Origin: DATMRF01 sp035566435
Lineage (GTDB): Bacteria; Verrucomicrobiota; Verrucomicrobiia; Limisphaerales; UBA8199
Reading direction: 5' to 3'
Assembly: GCA_035566435.1 (NCBI GenBank)
Contig: DATMRF010000114.1
Span: forward strand, 23,384-87,383
DNA: 64,000 nt
Shown piece by piece: positions 10,246 to 20,973 of the stretch (positions are counted from its first letter, which is position 1; each line of letters begins with the position of its first letter). The notes below the pieces were generated by a model, which saw only the letters and a list, made by a program, of their open reading frames with translations, did no database searches and was not told the origin of the DNA. Both the position numbers and the translations under genes were made by a program.

Positions 10246-10302
10246 GCAGGGCCTGAAACGTCTCCGGTAGAGATTCGACCGAACGTTTAGATTCGATTCA
10301 AA

Positions 10303-10345
10303 AAGGCCGGATGCCCAGAGAGGGTATCCGGCCTTCCTCTTTGTT
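10303..10345 (+). terminator. Rho-independent terminator
   Basis: A 14-bp stem (10303-10316 with 10322-10335; one G-T pair) closes a 5-nt loop and is followed by the pyrimidine-rich cctctttgtttg. It lies 57 bp after the stop of the giant secreted protein. Confidence 0.85.
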
Positions 10346-10436
10346 TGTCCTCGTCGTCCTCGTAATCGTCGTAATCGATCTGCCTCCAGCTAGGATTCGA
10401 ATCACATGTGATCGGTTCGTGCGCGAAGGAAAGTTC

Positions 10437-10522
10437 CAGAGGACAGCCGCACTCCAAGACGCAAGCGCGCGTCGGCTGTCGTTCATGCGCCCGAAGGTTT
10501 TGGAGAGTGCGGCTGTCCTCTG
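10437..10522. repeat. Palindromic repeat element, family with 21-bp arms
   Basis: Arms at 10437-10457 and 10500-10522 are inverted copies, identical apart from a 2-bp insertion. They share the core GGACAGCCGCACTCCAA, with about 42 bp between them. It lies 80 bp upstream of the NRPS gene, with a TCGTAATCGTCGTAATCG-type simple repeat just before it (10346-10380). No U-tract follows, so it is not an ordinary terminator. Confidence 0.75.
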
Positions 10523-10602
10523 CCGCTTTGGATGCCGATTTGAGGGCGTGTCTGACGGTTTTAGTTGCACGCTGCGCCCCCTGATCTAGTTTGGGCTCGC
10601 AA

Positions 10603-13600
10603 ATGTCTTCAGGAGCCCGAACACCGGCCGCCCCCACCAACGCGGCCGTGCCATCCGGTCTGCTGCACGAATTATTCGAGCGGCAGGCGGATTCGCGTCC
10701 GGATTCTTTTGCCGTCTGGTTCAGCACCGAGCGGCTCACTTACGGCGAGGTGGAACGACGCGCGAATCAGTTAGCGCGCTTGCTACGCGCACGCGGGATC
10801 GGCCGCGGGGACTGTGTGGGCCTGCTCCTGCCGCGTTCCGCTGAAGTGTATGTGGCCCTCCTGGCGATCCTCAAGGCCGGCGCGGCGTATGTCCCGCTCG
10901 ACCCGGAGTATCCGGCTGAAAGGGTGCGGTTCATCCTGTCAGATTGCCGGGCTGCCGCCCTGGTGACCATCTCTGACCTCGCGCCTCCGGCACCGGGAGC
11001 GCCTGCATCCGCCCCGGAAATCCCTATTGCTCGGGCAAATGCCGGCGCGGACGCCGGCTCTCCCGGTGCCTCGTGGGCGGGGCCGGTGTTTTTGCTCGAT
11101 GGGCAGCAGGAGGAGATCGCTTCCTCTTCCTCCGAACGCCTGACGTTGGCGGAACAAGGTCCAACTCCTTCCGATCTTTGCTACCTTATCTATACCTCCG
11201 GCACAACCGGCCGGCCCAAAGGCGTGCAAATCGAGCATCGGAGCGTCTGCCACCTGGTCCGCGCCGAAGCGGCGATTTTTCAGGTACGACCGGAGGACCG
11301 GGTTTACCAGGGCTTCTCACTGGCCTTCGATGCCTCGGTCGAAGAGATCTGGCTGGCCTTCTTTGCCGGCGCAACCCTGGTCGCCGCGACTCCCGGGATG
11401 GTCCGGGTAGGTCCGGCGCTCCCTCGCATGATTACTGAGGCCGGCGTGACGGTGTTGTCTTGCGTGCCGACACTTCTCGCGATGATGGAGGAGGATGCGC
11501 CCTCGGTCCGGCTGCTGATACTCGGAGGTGAAGTATGCCCGGCAGATTTAGTCAAACGCTGGTGGAAACCCGGCCGGCGAGTGGTCAATACATACGGTCC
11601 TACCGAGGCAACAGTCATTGCGACCTATGCGGAATGCCGGCCCGAAAAACCAGTGACCATCGGCCGGCCCCTGCCTGGGTACAGTGCCTGCCTCGTGGAT
11701 GAAAACCTGAGACCTGTGGCCGATGGCTCAACCGGGGAACTCTGTCTGGGAGGCATAGGCCTGGCCCGCGGCTACGTGGGCCGCCCGGAGTTGACGCGCG
11801 AAAAGTTCGTGTCCCTGGGGCGGGGACAGCCTGTCCCCGTTTGCGCCCAGCCTGAGATTTCCGCCAACAACCCCTCGCTCGAACTGCGCCCCGACAGGTT
11901 CTATCGCACCGGCGATCTGGCGCGCTGGACGCCGGACGGCGAACTCGAATTTCTCGGCCGCCTGGATGGGCAGGTCAAGCTCCGCGGATTCCGGGTAGAG
12001 CTTTCGGAGATCGAATCCGTGCTCATGGAATGCGCCGGCGTCAAGGCCGCCGCCGTCGCGTTGCGGGAAGATGTTCCCGGGATCCAGCAACTGGTCGGCT
12101 ACGTCGTACCGCGCGACGGCGAGACCCTGCAAACCGCCCAACTCCGCACCGGCTTGCGCTCTCGATTGCCGCCCTACATGGTCCCGGCGCGAGTCGAGCT
12201 GTTGGCGGCCCTGCCAACTCTGCCGAGCGGAAAAGTGGACCGCAAGAAACTGCCCGCCCCCGGAAACGAACCCGCCGAGACGGCGAACGTGGCGCAGCCG
12301 TCTCGAACCGCCCTCGAGCGCCAGCTCGCCGCTGTCTGGCAGCGGCTCTTCGCGCCGACGCCGGTGTCGGTCAACGATGACTTTTTCCTGGACCTGGGCG
12401 GCCACTCGCTGCTGGCTGCCCGGATGGTGTCGGAGCTTCGCAAGGTCCCACCATTCGACCAACTCTCGATGCTGGATGTCTATCGACATCCTACTGTCGA
12501 ATCTTTGGCCGCTGAGCTCGAAGCTCGCCAGAGCAGGGGAGCGCCCTCACTCGATACTCCCTTCTCGCCACCCCGCGCTGCTGCGTCCTCCGGCGTCGGC
12601 TTGCACGAGAGTCAAGAACCAAGAATCAAGAATCAAGAATTTGAATCCCGCACCCCCTTCTGGCGTCATTTCTTTTGCGGCGCCGCGCAGCTCGTCAGCC
12701 TGGTGTTCGTGTTGAGTTTTTTCGCGTTGCAATGGTTGGCTCCGTATCTCACCTACACGGTCTTAATCGAGGAGGATTATGATTTTCTTCCTGCGATCCT
12801 CGGAGCGTTCGCGAGCCTGGTCCTGATCTATCCGGTGATGCTGGCAATCCCCATCGTCGTGAAGTGGCTGGTCATTGGCCGCTACCAGCCGGGCGAATAT
12901 CCCTTGTGGGGCGGCTTTTATTTCCGGTGGTGGCTGGCGACCACCATTGAAGCGGCGGTTCCCGTGAGTTACCTCTCCGGCACGCCGCTCCTGTGCATTT
13001 ATCTTCGGCTCATGGGCGCGCGGGTCGGACGCAACGTCGCGCTCAACTCCGATAACTTCGCCGCCTACGACCTGGTTTCCATCGGCGACAACTCGAGCGT
13101 GAACGCCGATGCCAGTTTGCTCGGTTACACGGTTGAGGATGGATTCTTAAAGATTGGACGGATTACCATTGGCCAAGGCTGCTTTGTGGGCGCCCGCGCT
13201 GCTGTGCGCGAGAACAGCGCCATGGCGGACGCCTCTGCGTTGGAGGACCTGTCGCTGCTGCCGCGTGGCGCGACCATTCCTCGCGGCGAAACGTGGCGCG
13301 GCTCGCCCGCCGTCCGTAGCGCAGGTTTCCAAACCTGCCGTATCGCCGACTTCAAGGTCGGCATGTCTGTGCCCGCGCGGCCAACGGAGGGGCTTGCGGT
13401 GCCTGCGGGTTTGGAACCCCGCAATTCGGCTTTGCCAAACACCTCCACCCTCCGCCGCTTTCTTTTCGGTCTCTTGCACGGCTTGGGCCTTCTGATCTTT
13501 CCCGTTCTCATCGTGGCGGCCTTGTTTCCCGGCATCGTCGTGATGAACCGCCTGAACTACCTCGACCCGTACTATTGGTACCTGTTGCTCTCGCCGCTCG

Positions 13601-14928
13601 TGGGAGTTTCCTTCGTCTTGCTGCTCTGCCTCGAGATCGCTGCCGTCAAGTGGTTGCTGGTGGGGCGGGCCAAACCCGGAAGCCACCCGCTGTATAGCTT
13701 TTATTACCTGCGCAAGTGGTTTGTCGATCAAACCATGGAGCTGAGCCTCGACATCCTGGGCCCGCTCTATGCCTCGGTTTATCTCACCCCATGGTACAAA
13801 CTGTTGGGCGCGAAACTGGGCAAAGGCGCGGAAGTTTCAACCGCTTCCTTCATCTCACCCGACCTGTTGTCGCTCGGCGAAGACAGCTTCATCGCCGACA
13901 GCGTGTCACTGGGCGCGCCGCGGGTGCGTGACGGGAGGACGACCGTCGGCCGCAACCACATCGGCCGGCGCTCGTTTATCGGCAACAGCGCGCTGTTGCC
14001 CCCGGAGACGGTCATCGGGGACAGTGTCCTCATCGGCTGCCTCTCCGTGCCGCCTGATCGGCCGGCCGACGCCTTGCGCGAGGATACCGCCTGGCTAGGC
14101 TCGCCCGCTCTTTTCCTGCCGCAACGGCAAAAGACCGTGGCGTTCTCTGAACAGACGACCTTCAACCCGACCGCGAAACTTCGCATTCTCCGCGCCACGA
14201 TCGAATTCGTTCGCGTAATCACACCGGCGACTGGTTTTATCATTCTACTGAGCCTGATGTTCTCGGCACTGCTGCTTCTCCACGACAATTTTAACCTGTG
14301 GCAGACGCTGCTGTTCTTTCCCGCGCTCTATCTCGGGTGCGGCCTGGCGGCGACCCTCTTCACGATTGCGGCGAAATGGCTTCTGGTTTGGCGGTATCGG
14401 CCGGGGGAGAGACCGCTCTGGAGCACGTTCGTCTGGCGCAACGAGCTGCTGAACGCCTTGCACGAACACCTCGCCGAACCGTTCCTCGTGGGTGCCTTGA
14501 CCGGCACGCCGTTTCTCTGCTGGTATTTCCGGCTGCTAGGTGCGCGCATTGGCCGCCGGGTTTACCTGGAAACGTGCGACTTCAGCGAGTTCGACCTCGT
14601 CCGCATCGGGGATGAGGCGTCGCTCAATGCGGACTGCACCATCCAGACCCACTTGTTCGAAGATCGCGTGATGAAGATGTCCCACATCGACATCGCCTCC
14701 GGGTGCACAGTAGGCGCCGGCTCGCTGGTCCTCTACGACACCTGCATGGAGGAAGGAGCTTCCCTCGGCGACCTCTCGCTGCTCATGAAAGGCGAGACAC
14801 TCCCCGCTCGCACTCGCTGGCACGGCATCCCCGCCCGGCGGCTCCAGGACTACTATCACGGCGTAGCAGGCTCCTCTTCGTCTTCGTCTTCGTCTTTCTC
14901 CTCGTCCTCGTCCTCGTCGTCGTCGTAA
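10603..14928 (+). CDS. Pls/PosA-type single-module NRPS, predicted poly-amino-acid (isopeptide) synthetase
   Basis: About 1441 residues from ATG 10603; an in-frame TTG at 10591 is an alternative. An adenylation domain spans about 20-530, with YTSGTTGRPKG, FDASVEE, YGPTEA and GKVDRK motifs. A carrier domain spans about 570-646, with phosphopantetheine Ser602 in LGGHSLL. There is no condensation or thioesterase domain. Instead three tandem units (about 687-900, 946-1163, 1196-1416) each have two membrane segments followed by a soluble hexapeptide-repeat/acyltransferase-like part. This is the architecture of Streptomyces epsilon-poly-L-lysine synthetase (Pls). Aligning by eye to GrsA gives the specificity code DAESIGTVIK, whose Glu at position 239 suits a basic side chain; lysine is the best guess. 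Oddities are repeat-derived peptides near 405, 670 and 905-945, and a C-terminal poly-Ser tail. The gene appears monocistronic. Confidence 0.85.
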   Translation: MSSGARTPAAPTNAAVPSGLLHELFERQADSRPDSFAVWFSTERLTYGEVERRANQLARLLRARGIGRGDCVGLLLPRSAEVYVALLAILKAGAAYVPLDPEYPAERVRFILSDCRAAALVTISDLAPPAPGAPASAPEIPIARANAGADAGSPGASWAGPVFLLDGQQEEIASSSSERLTLAEQGPTPSDLCYLIYTSGTTGRPKGVQIEHRSVCHLVRAEAAIFQVRPEDRVYQGFSLAFDASVEEIWLAFFAGATLVAATPGMVRVGPALPRMITEAGVTVLSCVPTLLAMMEEDAPSVRLLILGGEVCPADLVKRWWKPGRRVVNTYGPTEATVIATYAECRPEKPVTIGRPLPGYSACLVDENLRPVADGSTGELCLGGIGLARGYVGRPELTREKFVSLGRGQPVPVCAQPEISANNPSLELRPDRFYRTGDLARWTPDGELEFLGRLDGQVKLRGFRVELSEIESVLMECAGVKAAAVALREDVPGIQQLVGYVVPRDGETLQTAQLRTGLRSRLPPYMVPARVELLAALPTLPSGKVDRKKLPAPGNEPAETANVAQPSRTALERQLAAVWQRLFAPTPVSVNDDFFLDLGGHSLLAARMVSELRKVPPFDQLSMLDVYRHPTVESLAAELEARQSRGAPSLDTPFSPPRAAASSGVGLHESQEPRIKNQEFESRTPFWRHFFCGAAQLVSLVFVLSFFALQWLAPYLTYTVLIEEDYDFLPAILGAFASLVLIYPVMLAIPIVVKWLVIGRYQPGEYPLWGGFYFRWWLATTIEAAVPVSYLSGTPLLCIYLRLMGARVGRNVALNSDNFAAYDLVSIGDNSSVNADASLLGYTVEDGFLKIGRITIGQGCFVGARAAVRENSAMADASALEDLSLLPRGATIPRGETWRGSPAVRSAGFQTCRIADFKVGMSVPARPTEGLAVPAGLEPRNSALPNTSTLRRFLFGLLHGLGLLIFPVLIVAALFPGIVVMNRLNYLDPYYWYLLLSPLVGVSFVLLLCLEIAAVKWLLVGRAKPGSHPLYSFYYLRKWFVDQTMELSLDILGPLYASVYLTPWYKLLGAKLGKGAEVSTASFISPDLLSLGEDSFIADSVSLGAPRVRDGRTTVGRNHIGRRSFIGNSALLPPETVIGDSVLIGCLSVPPDRPADALREDTAWLGSPALFLPQRQKTVAFSEQTTFNPTAKLRILRATIEFVRVITPATGFIILLSLMFSALLLLHDNFNLWQTLLFFPALYLGCGLAATLFTIAAKWLLVWRYRPGERPLWSTFVWRNELLNALHEHLAEPFLVGALTGTPFLCWYFRLLGARIGRRVYLETCDFSEFDLVRIGDEASLNADCTIQTHLFEDRVMKMSHIDIASGCTVGAGSLVLYDTCMEEGASLGDLSLLMKGETLPARTRWHGIPARRLQDYYHGVAGSSSSSSSSFSSSSSSSSS
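11821..11839. repeat. 19-bp palindrome inside NRPS gene
   Basis: CGGGGACAG and CTGTCCCCG flank a single base, in frame within the adenylation domain just before the FYRTGDLARW motif. The preceding GGGGCGGGGAC core matches the element at 2662-2735. The encoded GRGQPVPV is a likely surface-loop insertion. Confidence 0.6.
12613..12640. repeat. Heptamer array in NRPS linker
   Basis: There are four 7-bp units: caagaac once and caagaat three times. They encode part of the linker between the carrier domain and the first membrane pair (SQEPRIKNQE). It is the only heptamer array in the window that lies well inside a secure coding region. Confidence 0.75.
13316..13425. repeat. Palindromic element (family of 51840-51935) inside NRPS gene
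   Basis: Bases 13316-13363 match 51840-51887 with only two differences, including the GCAGGTTTCCAAACCTGC hairpin and the GCCGACTT-type hairpin. The distal arm (13401-13425) is more diverged. The element stays in frame and encodes about 35 residues (AGFQTCRIADFKVG and following) between the first and second membrane/acyltransferase-like units. Confidence 0.85.
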
Positions 14929-14992
14929 TCGGTCCGTCTCTCTCCTTTTTTTCAGATCGATTACGATTACGACGGCGACGACGACAACGAGC
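14873..14992. repeat. TCG/TCC simple repeat with inverted TCGTAATCG partner
   Basis: A run of tcttcg, tcctcg and tcg triplets encodes the poly-Ser end of the NRPS protein and its TAA stop. After about 35 bp the approximate inverse follows (gattacgattacgacggcgacgacgac). A shorter stretch of the same flavour lies at 10346-10380, so the NRPS gene is bracketed by related repeats. Confidence 0.65.
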
Positions 14993-15147
14993 CCGCCGTT
15001 CCCGCACCCGCTCCCGGTCAGCCATTTTTTGCGGAAGATTTAGCCTTAATTGCACAGTCCCTGCGTAGCCCTGCAGAAAACCCCTGATTTTATGGCCTTT
15101 CTTGACTCTCCATCGCCGAACTTGCCTGACGTCGCGGCACTCATCCG

Positions 15148-15175
15148 TTGACACCCTCTGTGCCTTTGTTAGAGT
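15148..15175 (+). promoter_or_regulatory. Candidate promoter for ppdK
   Basis: TTGACA (15148-15153) is followed after 16 bp by TAGAGT (15170-15175), about 65 bp before the ppdK ATG. The -35 is perfect; the -10 is only fair. Confidence 0.4.
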
Positions 15176-15239
15176 GCCCGTACTGTTTCTGAGGATTTAT
15201 CCGCGTGAAACCTGAATGACTGAAAATTAAAATTGTTTT

Positions 15240-18035
<2,796 letters not shown>

Positions 18036-18057
18036 GCTTCGATCGTTTTTGGTCCAC

Positions 18058-18095
18058 AGCCGCCCAGGGGAACCCGGGCGGCTTTTTCATTTTCT
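18058..18095 (+). terminator. Rho-independent terminator of ppdK
   Basis: AGCCGCCCAGGG pairs with CCCGGGCGGCT around a GAA loop, with a single A-G mismatch in the stem. A T-rich run (tttttcattttcttttt) follows. It starts 22 bp after the ppdK stop. Confidence 0.9.
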
Positions 18096-18409
18096 TTTTC
18101 GGGAGGTGAGCATCCCCGCGCCCCCTCACTTAGCGTCGGGGACGGCCACGCCTGCGTAACTCTCGAAAAAAGGAACCCTCCGCCTTTGCGCATTACGCGC
18201 ACCGCACTCGGACCAACTATCAACCCTCAACCCCCAACTCGCGACAGCCCCGCTCATCCGGCTCATTCGACAAACTGAAATCTTCGACTTTTTGGCCCAA
18301 TCGCTCCGCGCTCGATGGCTTAATATATAGAGGCCCGATGTTTTTTTCACCGCCTCCCGCACAATCCGACCCAAACCCGATCCAGATTCCCTTCGAGCTA
18401 TAAAACCTG

Positions 18410-18472
18410 AACCCTCACCCTCAACCCTCAACTGCGTCGTAGGAGTTATTAGGACCTATTAGGACCTATTAA
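18410..18472. repeat. Heptamer-like and decamer tandem repeats
   Basis: Accctca units (7, 6 and 7 bp) at 18411-18430 are followed by three decamers at 18441-18470 (aggagttatt, then aggacctatt twice). They lie in the 756-bp gap between ppdK and the glycosyltransferase gene, which otherwise holds no supported gene. Confidence 0.75.
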
Positions 18473-18507
18473 AGCCAAAAAATGAAACCGGCTCACTCGG
18501 CGCCTTT

Positions 18508-18543
18508 GGTCTTTTGTGCCTTCTTGGTCTTTTGTGCCTTCTT
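18508..18543. repeat. 18-bp direct repeat, two exact copies
   Basis: ggtcttttgtgccttctt occurs twice in tandem with no mismatch, in the same gene-free gap. Confidence 0.85.
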
Positions 18544-18580
18544 GTGGCACAACTCCTCGCCCCAGCTCCCCGGGCCCCAG

Positions 18581-18630
18581 TAGGCTACGGTCGGCTACGG
18601 TCGGTTGCGGTCGGTTGCGGTCGGTTGTCT
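18581..18630. repeat. Decamer array, five units
   Basis: Five in-phase 10-bp units: taggctacgg, tcggctacgg, tcggttgcgg twice, and tcggttgtct. It ends about 160 bp before the glycosyltransferase/TPR gene. Confidence 0.85.
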
Positions 18631-18791
18631 CAACAGCGTCAGCTCGATCCGGTCTTCGCAACCGTGCGACCCGTCGCTACCCGGTCGGCAGAGGCGGTGG
18701 CAGCACAAGCCGGGACTCGGGACTGGGGGCTGCGGAGACGGGGGGCCCGAATCATTTGAGTTCGTAGCTGACGACAGGTAGCATCGGCCGG

Positions 18792-20837
18792 ATGAAGCGG
18801 CAGACGAGCCGGCACACCGGACGGCGAGGTAGTGCCCCCAAGGAAACGCGGGCGGGTGGTTCGGCCCAACCGCTTGCCTCCAGCATCTATTCGGCAGCCT
18901 CGGTCGCCCCGTCTCCGCTTTCGCCTCCCTCCGACCGAACCCGGACCTGGCTGCTAGGGCTAGTACTCGTGGTCGGGGTTATCCTCGCCTACCAGCCGGT
19001 TTGGCACGCCGGTTTCATCTGGGATGATGACGCTTACGTAACCCAGAACAAACTGCTGACCGTCCCGGACGGTTTGCACCGGATTTGGTTTTCAAAGGAC
19101 TCGCCGTCACAGTACTTCCCGCTGGTTTACACAACGTTTCGCTTCGAGCGCTCGCTGTGGGGCCTGAACCCTGCCGGTTATCACTGGGTGAACTTGCTGT
19201 TGCACGCGGCCAATGGCCTGCTGGTCTGGCGCGTCTTGCGACGCCTGGCACTGCCGGGGGCATGGCTCGCCGCCGTGGTGTTCGCGCTCCACCCGGTCCA
19301 GGTCGAGAGCGTCGCCTGGATCACCGAGCGGAAGAATGTGATGTCACTCTTTTTCATGCTCCTGGCGATGCTGGCCTGGCTCGAATTAATCGAGGAACGA
19401 CCGGGGCGCTTGCGGTTTTACGGACTGGCCTTGGTGTGCTACGCACTGGCGCTGTTCAGCAAGACGACCGCTTGCACACTGCCCGCGGCGCTGGTGCTGG
19501 TGTTGTGGTTGAAACACAAGCCGATTACCTGGCGGCGGCTGGCACAGGTGGCGCCATTCGTCGTGTTGGGCGTGGCAATGGGGCTGGTGACGGTTTGGTG
19601 GGAGCGCTATCACGTCGGCACGCACGGACCGGCCTTCGCCATCGGGCTGCTCGAGCGAGTGCTGATCGCCGCGCGCGGTGTCTGGTTTTACGCTGGAAAG
19701 CTCCTATGGCCGGCGAACCTGACGTTCAGCTATCCGCGCTGGGAGATCGTGCCGACCGACCCGGCCGCGTATTTGTGGCTGGCCCTGGGAGCCGGATTGT
19801 GCTGGGTCGTTTATCGCGGACGGCGGTTTCTCGGACGCGCACCCGAGGTCGCAGTCGTGTACTATGTCGCCATGCTGAGCCCGCTGCTCGGGTTCATCAT
19901 GCTCTACACGTTTGCCTATTCATTCGTGGCGGATCATTACCAGTATGCGGCCTCAATCGGACCACTGGCCCTAGCGGCCGCGGGCATCACGCTTGGTGTG
20001 CGGGCGTTGGGCGCCAGGGGAGCACTGGTTTACCCGGTGCTATGCGGCGGCCTGGCGTTGGCCTTGGGTTCTTTGACCTGGCACCAGGCGCTCATCTATG
20101 ACAACCTCGAGACGCTTTGGCGGGATACAATGGCGAAGAACCCGGGTTCCTGGATGGCCCACGAGAGCCTGGGCGTCCTGTTGTTGCGGCGGGGCGGCCA
20201 CCTGGAAGAAGCGGTCGCCCAGTTTCAGGAGACACTTCGGCTCAAGCCTGACGAAGCGAGGGCGCACGACAGCCTGGGGATTGTGCTGAGCCAGCAAGGC
20301 CGCTTGGATGAAGCGATGAGCCATTTCGAGGAAGCCATCCGGCTCCAACCAAAGGACCCTAAGGCCTACAATAACCTGGCGATGGCGCTCCAAAGCCAAG
20401 GCCGGCTCGATGAAGCCATTACCCAACTCGAGGTTGCCCTCAAATGGGTGCCTGACGACCCCGAACTCCACAACAACCTCGGCATGGCGTTGGGCAGAAA
20501 AGGCCGCATCGACGACGCTATCCCCCAACTCCAAGAGGCCATCAGGCTCGACCCGGACAACGCCCAGGCACACAACAACCTTGGCCTCGCGTTCGGCCGA
20601 AAGGGGCGCTTCGCCGAGGCCATTGCCGAGTACGAAACCGCGCTCCGATTAAACCCGCGTTCGGCGGAAACTCACGCCAGCCTGGGGATGTTGTTGGCTC
20701 AGCAGGGCCGCCGGGACGAGGCCGCCGGCCACCTGACCGAAGCGCTCCGGTTGCGCCCCAATTACCCGCAGGCCGAACAACAGCTCCGCGCCCTGCAAAT
20801 GGGCGCCGCGAAGGTCCCGGAGCCATCGAAGCCGTAG
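18792..20837 (+). CDS. Multi-pass membrane glycosyltransferase-like protein with C-terminal TPRs
   Basis: 681 residues. A positively charged N-terminus precedes about ten hydrophobic segments (roughly 55-440), starting with WLLGLVLVVGVILAYQPVW. GFIWDDDAYV immediately after the first segment is the acidic loop motif typical of GT-C glycosyltransferases and of eukaryotic TMTC O-mannosyltransferases, which also carry TPRs. From about 445 to 670 there are about seven 34-residue TPR units (for example EEAIRLQPKDPKAYNNLAMA). The probable role is transfer of a sugar from a lipid carrier to an exported protein, with the TPRs presenting the substrate. This is inferred from architecture only. A decayed copy lies at 846-1250. 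The next gene is co-directional, 136 bp downstream. Confidence 0.75.
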   Translation: MKRQTSRHTGRRGSAPKETRAGGSAQPLASSIYSAASVAPSPLSPPSDRTRTWLLGLVLVVGVILAYQPVWHAGFIWDDDAYVTQNKLLTVPDGLHRIWFSKDSPSQYFPLVYTTFRFERSLWGLNPAGYHWVNLLLHAANGLLVWRVLRRLALPGAWLAAVVFALHPVQVESVAWITERKNVMSLFFMLLAMLAWLELIEERPGRLRFYGLALVCYALALFSKTTACTLPAALVLVLWLKHKPITWRRLAQVAPFVVLGVAMGLVTVWWERYHVGTHGPAFAIGLLERVLIAARGVWFYAGKLLWPANLTFSYPRWEIVPTDPAAYLWLALGAGLCWVVYRGRRFLGRAPEVAVVYYVAMLSPLLGFIMLYTFAYSFVADHYQYAASIGPLALAAAGITLGVRALGARGALVYPVLCGGLALALGSLTWHQALIYDNLETLWRDTMAKNPGSWMAHESLGVLLLRRGGHLEEAVAQFQETLRLKPDEARAHDSLGIVLSQQGRLDEAMSHFEEAIRLQPKDPKAYNNLAMALQSQGRLDEAITQLEVALKWVPDDPELHNNLGMALGRKGRIDDAIPQLQEAIRLDPDNAQAHNNLGLAFGRKGRFAEAIAEYETALRLNPRSAETHASLGMLLAQQGRRDEAAGHLTEALRLRPNYPQAEQQLRALQMGAAKVPEPSKP

Positions 20838-20973
20838 CGTGCTTAGAGCAAAAAGTTTCAACCTTCACCCTGCAACCGCTCCCCCAACGCCACGCGCTTG
20901 CCTCTCCCCGTCCCGATAGGCAAGCTACCGTTTGCCGGGTGCAAGCGCCTGCTCGGCTGCTGATGCTTTCGTT

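Noticed and set aside
10381..10410. tRNA-like T-arm (ggattcgaatc)
   Set aside because: The neighbouring bases do not pair into a T-stem, and no anticodon arm, D-arm or acceptor stem can be drawn on either strand.
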